From the NCBI GenBank assembly GCA_028870615.1, contig JAGWPH010000003.1, forward strand, positions 1 to 10,812: DNA of 10,812 nt. Direction: 5' to 3'. Origin of the DNA: Betaproteobacteria bacterium (GTDB lineage Bacteria; Pseudomonadota; Gammaproteobacteria; Burkholderiales; Ferrovaceae). The notes beneath the pieces are model-generated. The model saw only the letters and a program-made list of their open reading frames with translations, was not told where the DNA came from and did no database searches. Positions 1-9,021 of this stretch are shown here, piece after piece (positions within the stretch are counted from its first letter, which is position 1; each line of letters begins with the position of its first letter). The position numbers and the translations under genes were made by a program.

Positions 1-785
1 CACCGGCCATTCCGGCCGTGGCTGGAAATGTCACGGATACCCGCCTGTCTACCCTGATCGAAGTCCAGGGGGTTCGCATCAGCACCATCGAACACCTCAT
101 GTCCGCTTTTTCCGGGTTGGGCGTGGATAACGCTTTTGTGGACGTGTCCGGCCCCGAAGTGCCTATTCTGGATGGCAGTTCCGGACCATTCGTATTTCTC
201 ATGCAGTCGGTGGGGCTGGTGGAACAACAGGCCCCCAAGCGTTATATCCGGGTGTTGAAGCCGGTTGAAGTCACCCAGGGCGACAAGACTGCACGGTTTG
301 AGCCGTATCATGGGTTTCGCATCACCTACGAAGGCCAGTTCAACCATCCCGCTTTCGAAAAAACCGGGTCTTCGGTCACCGTTGATTTTGCCGAAACGTC
401 TTACGTTCACGAAGTGGCCCGCGCGCGCACCTTTGGTTTCACGCAGGATGTTGAAGCGCTGCGTGCCCAGGGATTGGCCCTTGGGGGCAGCCTCGAAAAC
501 GCCATTGTGATGGATGAGTTTCGGGTCCTCAATACGGATGGCCTGCGCTATGCCGACGAATTCCTGCGCCACAAGATTCTGGATGCCGTGGGCGATCTCT
601 ACCTGTTGGGGCACCCCCTGATTGGATCGTTCACTGGCCACAAGTCGGGCCACGCCCTCAACAATGTTGCCGCAAGGGCATTGTTGGCGGAACCCGGCGC
701 CTGGGCCTGGACCAGCTTTGCCCCGGGCGATCCGCTTCCTTCAGCGTTCATCGAACCTCTGCCGCGACTCCAGCCGGCGCACTGA
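1..785 (+). CDS. lpxC: LpxC, UDP-3-O-acyl-N-acetylglucosamine deacetylase (5' end missing)
   Basis: LpxC is the zinc-dependent cytoplasmic deacetylase that catalyses the committed step of lipid A synthesis. The open frame enters from the window edge (first full codon at position 3) and ends at TGA 783-785, giving about 260 residues. Against the ~305-residue E. coli enzyme, roughly the first 45-50 residues lie outside the window, so the internal GTG at 18 is not the real start. The zinc and catalytic residues are visible: the His of STIEHLMSA (codon 93-95), the His and Asp of [12 protein letters not shown] (codons 570-572 and 582-584), and the His of HKSGHALNN (codon 651-653). Other family blocks are [27 protein letters not shown] and [10 protein letters not shown]. 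It converges on dciA with a 10-base gap, and no convincing terminator is visible there. The lpxC to secA neighbourhood is the conserved end of the dcw cell-wall cluster. Identity is secure. Confidence 0.96.
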   Translation, partial: PAIPAVAGNVTDTRLSTLIEVQGVRISTIEHLMSAFSGLGVDNAFVDVSGPEVPILDGSSGPFVFLMQSVGLVEQQAPKRYIRVLKPVEVTQGDKTARFEPYHGFRITYEGQFNHPAFEKTGSSVTVDFAETSYVHEVARARTFGFTQDVEALRAQGLALGGSLENAIVMDEFRVLNTDGLRYADEFLRHKILDAVGDLYLLGHPLIGSFTGHKSGHALNNVAARALLAEPGAWAWTSFAPGDPLPSAFIEPLPRLQPAH

Positions 786-795
786 AGCCCCGTTT

Positions 796-1227
796 TCAAT
801 CTCTGCGTGTTTCCAGCAGGTGTTCGATCGCCGTTTTGAGGGGCGATGGCGCCAGCGTTCCGTACAATTTTTTAAAGTGTTCCAGAGCCTCGGGTGACAA
901 GGGTTGTGCAGGCCGGTGCCGGACTGCAGGGCGCGATTCCGGTGAAGCCACCCGGATACGTAACGATTCGAGTTCCGGAAAGACCCGGGCCACGGCCCGC
1001 GTCAGGGAGGGGGCCAACTGGCGCAGTTTGGCTGCCATGGCGCTGTTTTCTGTCTGAACCAGCAGACACCGGTCTTCCGTTCCGATCACCCGCGAGTGGG
1101 CACGCAGACCGGGCGGCAGGGCGGCCTGCCACGCTTGTTGCAACGTGGCCAGGGACTGCATCCGGGCGTTGAGGGAACCAAAAACGCTGTCCCGGCGCAG
1201 GATGTCCTGCAGGGCTTGGGGATTCAT
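796..1227 (-). CDS. dciA: DciA-type helicase loader (DUF721 family)
   Basis: This 143-residue protein matches the DUF721 family, now called DciA. DciA is the ancestral loader of the replicative helicase DnaB in bacteria that lack the phage-derived DnaC or DnaI. The DUF721 core runs from about residue 18 to 95. It shows the conserved Trp (W33 in LQQAWQAALPPGL), the pattern LRAHSRVIG..DRCLLVQTENSAMAAKLRQLAP, and the hydrophobic strand LESLRIRVA. The C-terminal ~45 residues are charged and proline-rich with a short helix (LSPEALEHFKKLYGTL). The start is ATG at 1225-1227 and the stop TGA at 796-798. No good Shine-Dalgarno sequence precedes the start. The gene sits between lpxC and secA, the usual DUF721 position in many beta- and gammaproteobacteria, but reads against both. 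The family assignment is firm. The helicase-loading role is inferred from studied homologues. Confidence 0.85.
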   Translation of the reverse strand: MNPQALQDILRRDSVFGSLNARMQSLATLQQAWQAALPPGLRAHSRVIGTEDRCLLVQTENSAMAAKLRQLAPSLTRAVARVFPELESLRIRVASPESRPAVRHRPAQPLSPEALEHFKKLYGTLAPSPLKTAIEHLLETRRD

Positions 1228-1266
1228 ACGCTCATTCTATAGGAGAGCGGCTCCTGACCCGTACTC

Positions 1267-1275
1267 TGGTAAAAT
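1267..1275 (+). promoter_or_regulatory. Candidate extended -10 promoter element for secA
   Basis: TGGTAAAAT at 1267-1275 fits an extended -10 element: TG, one base, then TAAAAT, which matches TATAAT at five of six positions. No recognisable -35 hexamer lies at normal spacing, which is common for extended -10 promoters. Transcription would start near 1282, leaving a leader of roughly 24 bases before the secA ATG at 1306. The element lies in the 78-base gap between the divergent dciA and secA starts, the only place a secA promoter could sit without entering dciA. This is a pattern match only. Confidence 0.35.
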
Positions 1276-1305
1276 CGCTTCTTTTGCTTGCCGGCCCATC
1301 CTGTC

Positions 1306-4032
1306 ATGATCACAAATGTTCTCAAAAAGCTCTTCGGGAGCCGCAACGAACGCCTCCTCAAGCAGTACCGCAAGACCGTAGACCTCATCAACAGTCTGGA
1401 ATCTGCCCTGACCGTACTGGACGATGCGGCCCTGCAGGCCAAGACGGCAGAGTTTCGGGCGCGTCTTGGTCAGGGCGAAGCCCTTGATGCCCTGTTGCCC
1501 GAAGCGTTTGCCGTGATGCGCGAGGCCAGCCGGCGGGTCCTCGGCATGCGCCACTTCGATGTGCAGCTGATCGGAGGCATGGCCCTCCATGAGGGAAAAA
1601 TTTCAGAAATGCGCACCGGTGAAGGCAAAACCCTGGTGGCCACGCTGCCGGCCTACCTCAATGCCCTGACCGGCAAAGGGGTGCATGTGGTGACCGTCAA
1701 CGATTATCTGGCACGGCGCGACGCGGAGTGGATGGGGCGCGTCCATCGGTTCCTCGGGCTCTCGGTGGGGGTCAACCTGTCACAAATGGCCCATGAAGAC
1801 AAAATGGCGGCCTATGCGGCCGACATCACTTATGGGACCAACAATGAGTTTGGTTTTGATTATCTGCGCGACAACATGGTCACCCAGGTGGGTGACCGGG
1901 TGCAGCGCGGACTCAACCACGCCATTGTGGACGAAGTGGATTCCATCCTGATTGACGAGGCCCGTACTCCCCTCATCATCTCCGGGCAGGCTGAAGACAG
2001 CACCCAACTGTATCGCCAGATCAATGCCCTGATTCCCCGTCTTAAAGCGCAACAAACCGAAGATGGAACGGGGGACTATCATGTGGACCTCAAGGCCCAT
2101 CAGGTCATGTTGTCCGAAGCCGGGCACGAGCATGCCGAAGCGCTGCTGACGGAAGCCGGTTTGCTGTTGCCCGGAGCCAGCTTATACGATCCGGCCAATA
2201 TTCTGCTGATGCATCATGTCTATGCAGGCCTGCGCGCCCATGCGCTGTACCACCGCGATCAGCATTATGTGGTGCAGGACGACGAAATCGTGATCGTGGA
2301 TGAATTTACCGGCCGCATGATGCAGGGACGGCGCTGGTCCGAAGGCATTCACCAGGCAGTGGAAGCCAAGGAGGGCGTGCGCATCCAGAATGAATCGCAG
2401 ACCCTGGCCTCCATTACATTCCAGAACTATTTCCGGCTCTACGCCAAACTTTCCGGCATGACCGGAACGGCCGATACGGAGGCCTTCGAATTCCAGCACA
2501 TCTATGGGTTGGAAACCGTCATCATTCCCACCCACCGGCCCATGGTGCGTCAGGACCGCATGGACCAGGTGTTTCGCAGCGCCCGCGAAAAATTCAATGC
2601 CGTCATCGAGGACATCAAGGATTGCCAGAAGCGGGGGCAGCCCGTGCTGGTGGGCACCACCTCCATCGAAAGTTCCGAGCTGGTCTCCACGTTGTTGCAG
2701 CGGGAAAAACTGCTTCATCAGGTGCTCAACGCCAAGCAGCATGCCCGCGAAGCGGACATCGTGGTCCAGGCAGGACGTCCCGGGGTCATCACCATTGCCA
2801 CCAACATGGCGGGACGGGGAACGGACATCGTCCTGGGGGGCAACCCCGAACCCGAGATTCGCGCCGTCCGGGAGGACGAGGCCCTGAGCGCGTCGGACAA
2901 GGCGGCCCGAATCCAGGCCCTCCAGGCGGAATGGCAAGTGCGCCACGACCAGGTGCTGGCGGCAGGCGGCCTGCACATCATTGGTTCGGAACGACACGAG
3001 TCGCGCCGGATTGACAACCAGTTGCGCGGACGCTCCGGGCGTCAGGGCGATCCGGGCTCCAGCCGGTTCTATCTGTCACTTGAAGATCCGCTTCTCAAGA
3101 TCTTCGCTTCTGACCGGGTGGCCACCATCATGGACCGGCTCAAGATGCCTGAAGGAGAAGCCATCGAACACTCCTGGGTGACCCGCGCCATCGAAAATGC
3201 ACAACGCAAGGTGGAAGCCCGCAACTTCGATATCCGCAAACAACTGCTGGAATATGACGATGTGGCCAACGACCAGCGCAAGGTCATCTATCAGCAGCGG
3301 AATGAATTGCTGGAAGCGCAGGACATTTCCGAAACCATCCGGAGCATGCGCGATGATGTGCTGGCGGCCGAATTCCAGCTGGCCATCCCGCCGGAAACTG
3401 CCGAAGAGCAATGGGACGTGGATGGGTTGACGCGGGTGCTGGCCCAGGAATACCGATTGGATTGTCCGGTGCGCCAATGGTTGACCGACCAGCCGGAGGT
3501 GGGGGAAGAAACGCTGCTGGCGCGCATCCAGGAGACCGCGACGGAACATTACCGGGCCAAGTTTGCGCCGGTCGAACCCGACATGCTGCATGCCTACGAA
3601 CGCGCCATGATGCTGCAGTCCATCGACAATCATTGGCGCGAACATCTGGCGGACCTCGATCACTTGCGCCAGGGCATTCATTTGCGCGGCTATGCCCAGA
3701 AAAATCCAAAACAGGAATACAAGCGCGAAGCATTCGAATTGTTTGGGGTCATGCTGGACACCATCAAGCGCGAAGTGACGCGCGTGCTTTGTGCCGTGGC
3801 GGTGCAAAGCCCCGAGGCGGTTGAAAGCGTGGTGGAAGAAGCCGCGCCGGCACTGGCCAACGTGCAGTATCATCATGCCGATTACGACGAGGCCCTGGCA
3901 TCTGACAATGAAGCAAATGCTGCGGCCGGGGCGCAGCCAAGGCGCCGCGACGTGCCCAAGGTGGGGCGCAATGATCCCTGCCCTTGCGGGTCCGGCAAGA
4001 AGTACAAGCATTGTCACGGCCGTTTAACCTGA
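1306..4032 (+). CDS. secA: SecA, preprotein translocase motor ATPase
   Basis: SecA is the ATP-driven motor that pushes unfolded preproteins through the SecYEG channel, working at the cytoplasmic face of the inner membrane. From ATG 1306 the protein has 908 residues, close to the 901 of E. coli. Walker A is MRTGEGKT at residues 102-109, followed by DEVDS at 209-213 and DEAR at 217-220. Further family blocks are [16 protein letters not shown], the [10 protein letters not shown] motif of the second nucleotide-binding fold, the arginine-rich [23 protein letters not shown], and the two-helix-finger/scaffold region ending near [13 protein letters not shown]. The C-terminus carries the zinc and SecB-binding motif [14 protein letters not shown], with C892, C894, C903 and H904. 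An in-frame TTG at 1288 would add six residues. I prefer ATG 1306 because [14 protein letters not shown] aligns with the E. coli N-terminus and puts Walker A at the same numbering. No strong Shine-Dalgarno sequence and no secM are visible upstream. argJ follows after 8 bases. Confidence 0.98.
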   Translation: MITNVLKKLFGSRNERLLKQYRKTVDLINSLESALTVLDDAALQAKTAEFRARLGQGEALDALLPEAFAVMREASRRVLGMRHFDVQLIGGMALHEGKISEMRTGEGKTLVATLPAYLNALTGKGVHVVTVNDYLARRDAEWMGRVHRFLGLSVGVNLSQMAHEDKMAAYAADITYGTNNEFGFDYLRDNMVTQVGDRVQRGLNHAIVDEVDSILIDEARTPLIISGQAEDSTQLYRQINALIPRLKAQQTEDGTGDYHVDLKAHQVMLSEAGHEHAEALLTEAGLLLPGASLYDPANILLMHHVYAGLRAHALYHRDQHYVVQDDEIVIVDEFTGRMMQGRRWSEGIHQAVEAKEGVRIQNESQTLASITFQNYFRLYAKLSGMTGTADTEAFEFQHIYGLETVIIPTHRPMVRQDRMDQVFRSAREKFNAVIEDIKDCQKRGQPVLVGTTSIESSELVSTLLQREKLLHQVLNAKQHAREADIVVQAGRPGVITIATNMAGRGTDIVLGGNPEPEIRAVREDEALSASDKAARIQALQAEWQVRHDQVLAAGGLHIIGSERHESRRIDNQLRGRSGRQGDPGSSRFYLSLEDPLLKIFASDRVATIMDRLKMPEGEAIEHSWVTRAIENAQRKVEARNFDIRKQLLEYDDVANDQRKVIYQQRNELLEAQDISETIRSMRDDVLAAEFQLAIPPETAEEQWDVDGLTRVLAQEYRLDCPVRQWLTDQPEVGEETLLARIQETATEHYRAKFAPVEPDMLHAYERAMMLQSIDNHWREHLADLDHLRQGIHLRGYAQKNPKQEYKREAFELFGVMLDTIKREVTRVLCAVAVQSPEAVESVVEEAAPALANVQYHHADYDEALASDNEANAAAGAQPRRRDVPKVGRNDPCPCGSGKKYKHCHGRLT

Positions 4033-4035
4033 GGA
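4031..4035 (+). promoter_or_regulatory. Ribosome binding site deciding the argJ start
   Basis: GAGGA at 4031-4035 overlaps the secA stop codon (TGA 4030-4032). It lies 5 bases before GTG 4041 and 8 bases before TTG 4044, so one of these two non-ATG codons is the argJ start. The overlap suggests translational coupling to secA. Confidence 0.6.
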
Positions 4036-4040
4036 ATCCT

Positions 4041-5240
4041 GTGTTGCATCTTTACCCTGTGCCCGGTGTTTTGTTGGGTCCCGTAGCTGCCGGCATTCGC
4101 AAGGCGCAACGGCGCGACCTGTTGCTCATCACCCTGCCTCCCGCCAGCCGGGTGGGGGCCGTATTTACGCAGAACCGCTTCTGTGCCGCGCCGGTACAGG
4201 TGTGTCGCGAACACCTTCGGCAAACGACCCCCCGGGCGCTCATCATCAATACCGGATGCGCCAATGCAGGCACGGGCCAACCCGGTCTGGAGGACGCCCG
4301 TGCCACGTGCAGCGCCGTTGGCAAAGCCCTGGGGATTGCGCCCGAAAGCGTCCTGCCGTTTTCCACCGGAGTGATCCTGGAACGCCTGCCCATGGCGCGT
4401 CTCCTGGGCGGCCTTGGCCCGGCGCTGGCTGCGTTGCAGGCGGACCAGTGGGCCGCTGCAGCCGAGTCCATCATGACCACGGATACCGTACCCAAAGGCG
4501 CCTCGCGCCAGATCATGCTTCATGGCCGGCAGATCACCGTCACGGGCATTTCCAAAGGGGCGGGCATGATCCGCCCCAACATGGCCACCATGTTGGGTTT
4601 TGTTGCGACCGATGCGGTGATCCGTGCTGACTTGCTGCAGGCGCTCACCGAAGATGCTGCCAATCATTCCTTCAATCGCATCACCGTGGATGGAGATACC
4701 TCCACCAACGATGCCTTTGTGGTGATGGCCACCGGGGCAGCCGGGCATCCCGAAATCACTTCCCCCGAAAGCGGGGCCTATGGCGTGTTGCGCGAGGCGA
4801 TCGTCGCCGTGTCCACGGAACTGGCTCAGGCCATCGTGCGGGACGGTGAAGGCGCGACCAAATTCATCACGGTTCGCGTGGAAGGCGGGCGCAGCGAGGC
4901 AGAGTGTCTCCAGGTGGCGTATGCCATCAGCCATTCCCCCCTGGTCAAGACAGCCTTCTTTGCTTCGGATCCCAACCTGGGCCGGATTCTGGCTGCCGTG
5001 GGGTATGCCGGGGTTGACGACCTGGACGTTGCAGGATTGCGTCTTTATCTGGACAACGTGCTGGTGGCGGAACACGGGGGACGCGCCGCGTCCTATCAGG
5101 AAGCGGACGGCCAGCGCATCATGAAACAACCCGACATCACCATCCGGGTGCACCTTGGAAGAGGGGAGGCCGGCGCCACCGTGTGGACCTGCGATTTTTC
5201 TTATGACTACGTGCGGATCAACGCCGACTATCGCACCTAA
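4041..5240 (+). CDS. argJ: ArgJ, ornithine acetyltransferase / N-acetylglutamate synthase
   Basis: ArgJ moves the acetyl group from N-acetylornithine to glutamate, which recycles it in the cyclic arginine pathway. Many members can also use acetyl-CoA and so perform the first step. The 399-residue protein is of normal size. The autoproteolytic site is present in [16 protein letters not shown]: the precursor is expected to cleave before T183 (codon 4587-4589), which becomes the catalytic nucleophile of the beta chain. Other family blocks are NTGCANAGTG, the FSTGVI block, [19 protein letters not shown] near residue 215, the [14 protein letters not shown] segment, [22 protein letters not shown], and the C-terminus [13 protein letters not shown]. 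The start is GTG 4041 (or TTG 4044), chosen from the GAGGA ribosome binding site; an earlier in-frame start inside secA is not credible. Whether the enzyme is mono- or bifunctional cannot be told from sequence. It sits alone among arg genes here, 8 bases after secA. Confidence 0.96.
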   Translation: MLHLYPVPGVLLGPVAAGIRKAQRRDLLLITLPPASRVGAVFTQNRFCAAPVQVCREHLRQTTPRALIINTGCANAGTGQPGLEDARATCSAVGKALGIAPESVLPFSTGVILERLPMARLLGGLGPALAALQADQWAAAAESIMTTDTVPKGASRQIMLHGRQITVTGISKGAGMIRPNMATMLGFVATDAVIRADLLQALTEDAANHSFNRITVDGDTSTNDAFVVMATGAAGHPEITSPESGAYGVLREAIVAVSTELAQAIVRDGEGATKFITVRVEGGRSEAECLQVAYAISHSPLVKTAFFASDPNLGRILAAVGYAGVDDLDVAGLRLYLDNVLVAEHGGRAASYQEADGQRIMKQPDITIRVHLGRGEAGATVWTCDFSYDYVRINADYRT

Positions 5241-5251
5241 GGCCCCAGACC

Positions 5252-6130
5252 ATGGACGCCATCCAGAAATTGATTGCCCGGGCTGAAGCGTTACTGGTGC
5301 GCCTCGAGGCCTGGCTGCCCCCTGCTCCTGCGGCAGCGCCGGACTGGAACGCTGCCAGGGCCTGGCGCTGGCGGCGCCGTGGGCTTCACGGCTGGTTGCA
5401 GGCGATCCCTCATCCACACCCCATCCGGCTCTCCGACCTCAAGGAGATCGACGAACAGAAGGCGCGTGTCACCGAGAACACGCGGCAGTTTGTTGCCGGA
5501 CACCCGGCCAACAATGTGCTCTTGACGGGTGCGCGCGGCACCGGCAAATCGGCCCTGATCAAGGCGATGCTCACGGAATTTTCCGGACAGGGGCTGCGTG
5601 TCATCGAAATCGACAAGGAACACCTGGTGGACCTGCCCGAAGTGATGGAACAAATTGCCGGCCGCTCCGAACGCTTTATCCTGTTCTGTGATGACCTCTC
5701 TTTCGAATCCGGCGAAGCCCACTACAAGGCACTCAAATCGGTTCTGGACGGGTCGCTGGCCACCCCTTCAGAGCATGTGCTGGTGTATGCCACCAGCAAC
5801 CGGCGCCATCTGATGCCGGAATATTTTTCGGAGAACAGTGAAACGCGCCATGCCGATGGCGAAATTCATCCGGGCGAAACAGTGGAAGAAAAGATCTCCC
5901 TGTCAGACCGGTTTGGACTGTGGGTGTCCTTCTATCCTTTCGATCAGGAAGCTTACCTCGAGATTGCGGCCCATTGGGTCAGAAGCCTCAAGGGTGCGCT
6001 GCCCGATGCCGAACAGTTTCGTCGCGAAGCCCTGCAATGGGCGCTGATGCGCAGTTCGCGCAGCGGCCGCTCGGCCTGGCAGTTTGCGCGCGACTGGGTG
6101 GGACGCCAGGGGAAGCTGAAGCGCCCATGA
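5252..6130 (+). CDS. DUF815-family AAA+ ATPase of unknown role
   Basis: This 292-residue protein matches the DUF815 family of predicted AAA+ ATPases, which has no established function that I know of. Walker A is GARGTGKS at residues 93-100. Walker B is [10 protein letters not shown], with the acidic pair D147-D148. A sensor-1-like stretch, YATSNRRH, falls at 179-186. Further conserved blocks are [14 protein letters not shown], the [12 protein letters not shown] segment, [43 protein letters not shown] and a C-terminal [17 protein letters not shown]. The first ~60 residues are rich in Ala, Trp, Pro and Arg and may form a separate helical segment. There is no signal peptide or membrane helix, so it should be cytoplasmic. 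Weak AAGG at 5239-5242 precedes ATG 5252. It starts 11 bases after argJ and its TGA overlaps the ATG of the next gene, so it is almost certainly co-translated with the Nudix fusion. Family and ATP binding are well supported; the role is unknown. Confidence 0.88.
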   Translation: MDAIQKLIARAEALLVRLEAWLPPAPAAAPDWNAARAWRWRRRGLHGWLQAIPHPHPIRLSDLKEIDEQKARVTENTRQFVAGHPANNVLLTGARGTGKSALIKAMLTEFSGQGLRVIEIDKEHLVDLPEVMEQIAGRSERFILFCDDLSFESGEAHYKALKSVLDGSLATPSEHVLVYATSNRRHLMPEYFSENSETRHADGEIHPGETVEEKISLSDRFGLWVSFYPFDQEAYLEIAAHWVRSLKGALPDAEQFRREALQWALMRSSRSGRSAWQFARDWVGRQGKLKRP

Positions 6131-7092
6131 CCCGCGTCGAGGTGGTGGTGGCGGTGCTGGTGGACCGCCAGGGCCGTTATCTGCTCACGCAACGTCCCCC
6201 CGGCAAAGTGTATGCGGGCTATTGGGAGTTGCCCGGGGGCAAAGTCGAGCCCGGCGAAACGCTTCGGGCAGCGCTGGTCCGTGAGATTCGTGAAGAGCTG
6301 GGCGTGGAAATTCGCGACGCCTTTCCCTGGATCACCCGTCATTTCGAATATCCCCACGCCCCGGTGCGCCTGCACCTGTTCCGTGTGACGCAATGGGCGG
6401 GCCTGCCCCAGTCCCTGGAAGCGCAGAAACTGGCCTGGCAAGGGCCGGGGTGTGAGGCCGTGACGCCCATGCTGCCGGCCAATGCACCCATCCTGCAGGC
6501 CCTCGAATTACCCACGGTATATGGCATCACCCATGCATCGGAGCGGGGTGAGGCGGTTTTTCTGGAAGCAATGACGCGCGCTTTTGACCGTGGCTTGCGA
6601 TTGGTGCAGCTGCGCGAAAAAGATCTGCCAGCCGAGTCGCTGCACCGGCTGGCCGAAAAAGTGCTGCGCGCGGCCCGCCCCTGGCAGGCCCAGGTCCTGA
6701 TCAACGGAGACATCGCCGTTGCCAGCGCCGTCGGTGCCGATGGGGTACACCTTACGGCACGGCAACTTGCCACGCTGACCGGGCGCCCCGACCTGCCCCT
6801 GGTGGCGGCCTCCTGTCATGATGTTGACGACCTGCGCCGTGCCGAACAGCTCGGTGTTGATTTTGTGGTGCTGGGACCGGTGGCGCCTACCGCGACGCAT
6901 CCGGACCGTGCGCCATTGGGGTTTGAAACCCTGGCACGTGCGATCGAGGATTGTGGATTGCCGGTACTGGCGATTGGTGGACTGGGGCTTTCCGATCTTG
7001 AAGCGGCCTGGCGCGCCGGCGCCCATGGCATCGCTTCGATGCGTGCGGTGTGGGAAGGCGAGGCGCCGATTTCCAACCGCTTCAGGGCCTAA
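6127..7092 (+). CDS. Nudix (MutT-like) hydrolase fused to a thiamine-phosphate-synthase-like domain
   Basis: This is a two-domain, 321-residue protein. Residues 1 to about 130 are a MutT-type Nudix hydrolase, expected to remove oxidised nucleotides such as 8-oxo-dGTP from the pool. The Nudix box [23 protein letters not shown] is complete at 38-60, with E53, E56 and E57 in the REIREE metal site. Residues ~132 to 315 form a TIM-barrel domain like ThiE/TenI: QLREK at 161-165, GADGVHL near 203-209, [12 protein letters not shown] and VLAIGGLG. The acidic positions expected to bind magnesium in ThiE are replaced (G194 after N193, and Q213), so true TMP synthase activity is doubtful. The same fusion is known in other proteobacteria. 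ATG 6127 is chosen because it begins the Nudix fold exactly and overlaps the upstream stop as ATGA. The frame stays open further upstream, but only as a shadow of the DUF815 gene. E. coli mutT also lies just after secA. Confidence 0.9.
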   Translation: MTRVEVVVAVLVDRQGRYLLTQRPPGKVYAGYWELPGGKVEPGETLRAALVREIREELGVEIRDAFPWITRHFEYPHAPVRLHLFRVTQWAGLPQSLEAQKLAWQGPGCEAVTPMLPANAPILQALELPTVYGITHASERGEAVFLEAMTRAFDRGLRLVQLREKDLPAESLHRLAEKVLRAARPWQAQVLINGDIAVASAVGADGVHLTARQLATLTGRPDLPLVAASCHDVDDLRRAEQLGVDFVVLGPVAPTATHPDRAPLGFETLARAIEDCGLPVLAIGGLGLSDLEAAWRAGAHGIASMRAVWEGEAPISNRFRA

Positions 7093-7973
7093 TCCAGCGG
7101 CTGCGGCCAGCGGTAGAAGTAGGGCTCGGCAGCGTCCGGACGGGTGCGAAACCGTTTGTGACTCCAGAAGTACTGTTCCGGATAGTTGCAGGCCTGCGCT
7201 TCGATGAAGCCATTCATGCGTCGTACGTCGGCAACTTCGTCGCCGCTGGGAAAGTTTTCCCAGGCCGGAAAAAATTCGATTTCGTAACCCTCGTGATTGG
7301 GCAACTGATAGCACACGCAGGGCACCACCACGGCACCGGTCATGTTGGCCAACCATGGTAACGTGGTGACCGTTGCGGCTGGAATGCCAAAAAATGGCGT
7401 GAAAATGGAATCGCGGTCGCCGAAGTCCATGTCCGGCAGGAAATACAGGTTGCGTCCATCGCGAATGGCACGGATCAGGGGACGCAATCCTTTCTTGCGC
7501 TCCAGCATGACCACGTCTCCCAGGCGGTCGCGCGCTGCGCGGATGTGCTGATCCACCAGGGGGTTTTTGTGCGGGGTAAAAAATCCCACACCCCGAAAGG
7601 CCATACCCATGCGTGCCCCCTGCATTTCAAGACCCACCAGATGAGGTGTCAGAAAAATGATGGGGCGTCCTCCGGTCTGGGTGTACTCCGGATGTTTGAA
7701 GCGCACCAGCCGTTCAATGCGCGCTCGCGGAGACCACCACAGGATGCCGAGTTCCAGGACGCTGCGAACGAGGGCGGCGAGATGGTGTTGGGCCAGTTGT
7801 TTTCGTTCGGCAGCAGAGCGTTGCGGAAAACAGGCATGGAGATTGATCAGGGTGGTGCGGGCAAAACGGGTATGAACGGCCATGGCACCGATGCCCTGGG
7901 CCAGCGCATCCAGTGCTGAAAGGGGCAGGAAGTGGAGCAGCCACAATATCCCAAGACCCAAGCGTGTGCCCAT
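7089..7973 (-). CDS. lpxL: LpxL/HtrB-family lipid A late acyltransferase
   Basis: This 294-residue protein belongs to the LpxL/LpxM family, inner-membrane enzymes that add secondary acyl chains from acyl-ACP to Kdo2-lipid IVA. The N-terminal segment [28 protein letters not shown] (about residues 5-32) is the usual single membrane anchor. The catalytic HX4(D/E) motif is H111-E116 in TPHLVGLE. Other family blocks are [14 protein letters not shown], the basic stretch [36 protein letters not shown], the [15 protein letters not shown] segment, and the C-terminal [19 protein letters not shown] chose ATG at 7971-7973; TTG at 8001-8003 would add ten residues unlike the family. AGGAG on the minus strand (7987-7991) overlaps the ygfZ stop, 13 bases before the start, which is rather long. 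The gene follows ygfZ by 16 bases, so the two are probably co-transcribed. LpxL and LpxM paralogues cannot be separated by eye, so the symbol is provisional. Confidence 0.88.
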   Translation of the reverse strand: MGTRLGLGILWLLHFLPLSALDALAQGIGAMAVHTRFARTTLINLHACFPQRSAAERKQLAQHHLAALVRSVLELGILWWSPRARIERLVRFKHPEYTQTGGRPIIFLTPHLVGLEMQGARMGMAFRGVGFFTPHKNPLVDQHIRAARDRLGDVVMLERKKGLRPLIRAIRDGRNLYFLPDMDFGDRDSIFTPFFGIPAATVTTLPWLANMTGAVVVPCVCYQLPNHEGYEIEFFPAWENFPSGDEVADVRRMNGFIEAQACNYPEQYFWSHKRFRTRPDAAEPYFYRWPQPLD

Positions 7974-7989
7974 GTTGTCGTGCGCTCTC

Positions 7990-8971
7990 CTAGTCCAGGG
8001 CAACCGGGTAGGGCAGGGTCAGGCGTTCCAGGGGAGGGCCCGCAGCGCTGCCCAGATGCAGGATGCCGCTGGACAGGGCCTCCAGTTGGACCACTGCCAG
8101 GAACTCTGTCCCCTGCGCGGTGGATTCTCCCACCATGGCGATTTTTCCGGCAGGCGCGTCCCCTTCGCGGAAAAGTTCCTGTCCGGCCTGGGGCAAACCC
8201 GCGGCGCGAAAACGCAGCAGGCGTCGTTTGACCTTGCCCAGGTAATGGGTGCGGGCCACGATTTCCTGGCCGGTATAGCATCCCTTCTTGAAACTGATGC
8301 CCCCCACGAGGTCCCAGTTGAGCATTTGGGGAATCCATTCGTCCTGGGTGGCGAGACTGATTTCAGCGAGCCCTTCGCGAACCGCGGCGTCGGTCCAGTC
8401 CTTTGCCTCACCTGGGGTCCCGTGCCGTGCCAGACGGGCCTGCAGCAGATGAAGCGCTTCGGGGGCCGCAAGCAGCATCAGGCGTTCTGAAGAGAGGGCG
8501 ATCCGGGTGATGCCGTCCCGGGTGTCATGGGTGCCCGTGGCGGGCGGTGGTGCCAGCCCGGCGGCTTCCAGCAGGGCGGAGATTTCCCGGACCGCAAAGC
8601 CCGAGGCGCGCGCGGGTAGTGCGGGCATCTTCCAGCGTCACCCGGGAGCGCAACACATACATGCGCAGCCGGCGCAGGGCGGATTCCGCCAGATCCTCCG
8701 GCGCATCCAGCCAGATTGCGTCCGCGCTGCGCCAAATCAAAAAACCGGCCAGCATGCGCCCCTTGGGGGAACAGTGTGCTGCCCATAAGGCCCGCGAGGG
8801 CTCCAGTGCCGCGAGGTCCTGGGTCAACTGTCCCTGCAGGAACACGGTGGCATCTTCTCCGGTGACCCGGATCAGGGTGCGGGGACTCAAGTCGATCAGG
8901 CGGGTCGGGCTGTGCAATTCGATCATCTTGTGTGGTTGTTCGGCAAGGGCTCGGGTTGCGCGGATCGTCAT
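7990..8971 (-). pseudogene. ygfZ: YgfZ, folate-binding Fe-S maintenance protein, split by an apparent frameshift
   Basis: YgfZ is a tetrahydrofolate-binding protein of the GcvT-like fold that helps build or repair certain Fe-S enzymes, including the tRNA-modifying MiaB. The N-terminal part reads from ATG 8971 (or ATG 8926) through GEDATVFLQGQLTQDL, AAHCSPKGRMLAGF, MYVLRSRVTLEDA and LGLCGP. The homology then moves to another frame: EISALLEAAGLAPP and onward to TAG at 7990-7992. The second part keeps the signature GGISFKKGCYTGQE, with the essential Cys at codon 8280-8278. Skipping one G at 8586-8588 (CCG, then GAA) joins the halves into 326 residues from 8971, or 311 from 8926; E. coli YgfZ has 326. 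As written, translation stays in the first frame to 8525 and would yield a 148-residue N-terminal fragment with a foreign tail. ATG 8628 could restart the C-terminal part but has no properly spaced ribosome binding site. It faces ygfX, as in E. coli, and precedes the LpxL-type gene. Confidence 0.88.
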
Positions 8972-9021
8972 GATGACATATTTGCGGGCGCTATCGCATG
9001 ATCCCCTGTGCTTTCAGCGGA

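Noticed and set aside
783..798. A short palindrome spanning the lpxC and dciA stop codons as a shared terminator
   Set aside because: Only four to five weak pairs form, and the symmetry arises mainly from two facing TGA codons.
1234..1239. A minus-strand TAGAAT that could be a -10 element giving a leaderless dciA transcript
   Set aside because: There is no -35 or extended element, and such a hexamer is expected by chance. Not strong enough to list as a feature.
1241..1255. A small inverted repeat, AGGAG/CTCCT with a five-base loop, between dciA and secA
   Set aside because: The stem is only five pairs and has no T-tract, so it is too weak to call as an operator or terminator.
2182..4017. 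Minus-strand open frames of 271 and 313 codons opposite secA
   Set aside because: They lie wholly within the well-conserved secA coding region, have no family features and have no ribosome binding sites of note.
4014..5417. A 467-codon minus-strand open frame opposite argJ, longer than argJ itself
   Set aside because: It mirrors the argJ codons, has no recognisable domain and runs through gene boundaries on both sides. Long antisense frames are normal in GC-rich DNA.
5920..6126. An upstream in-frame start for the Nudix fusion
   Set aside because: The extra 69 residues are an out-of-frame reading of the DUF815 gene, while ATG 6127 starts exactly at the Nudix fold.
8588..8628. Treating the ygfZ halves as two separate functional genes
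   Set aside because: Each half is an incomplete YgfZ, the second has no properly spaced ribosome binding site, and one base joins them into a normal-length protein.
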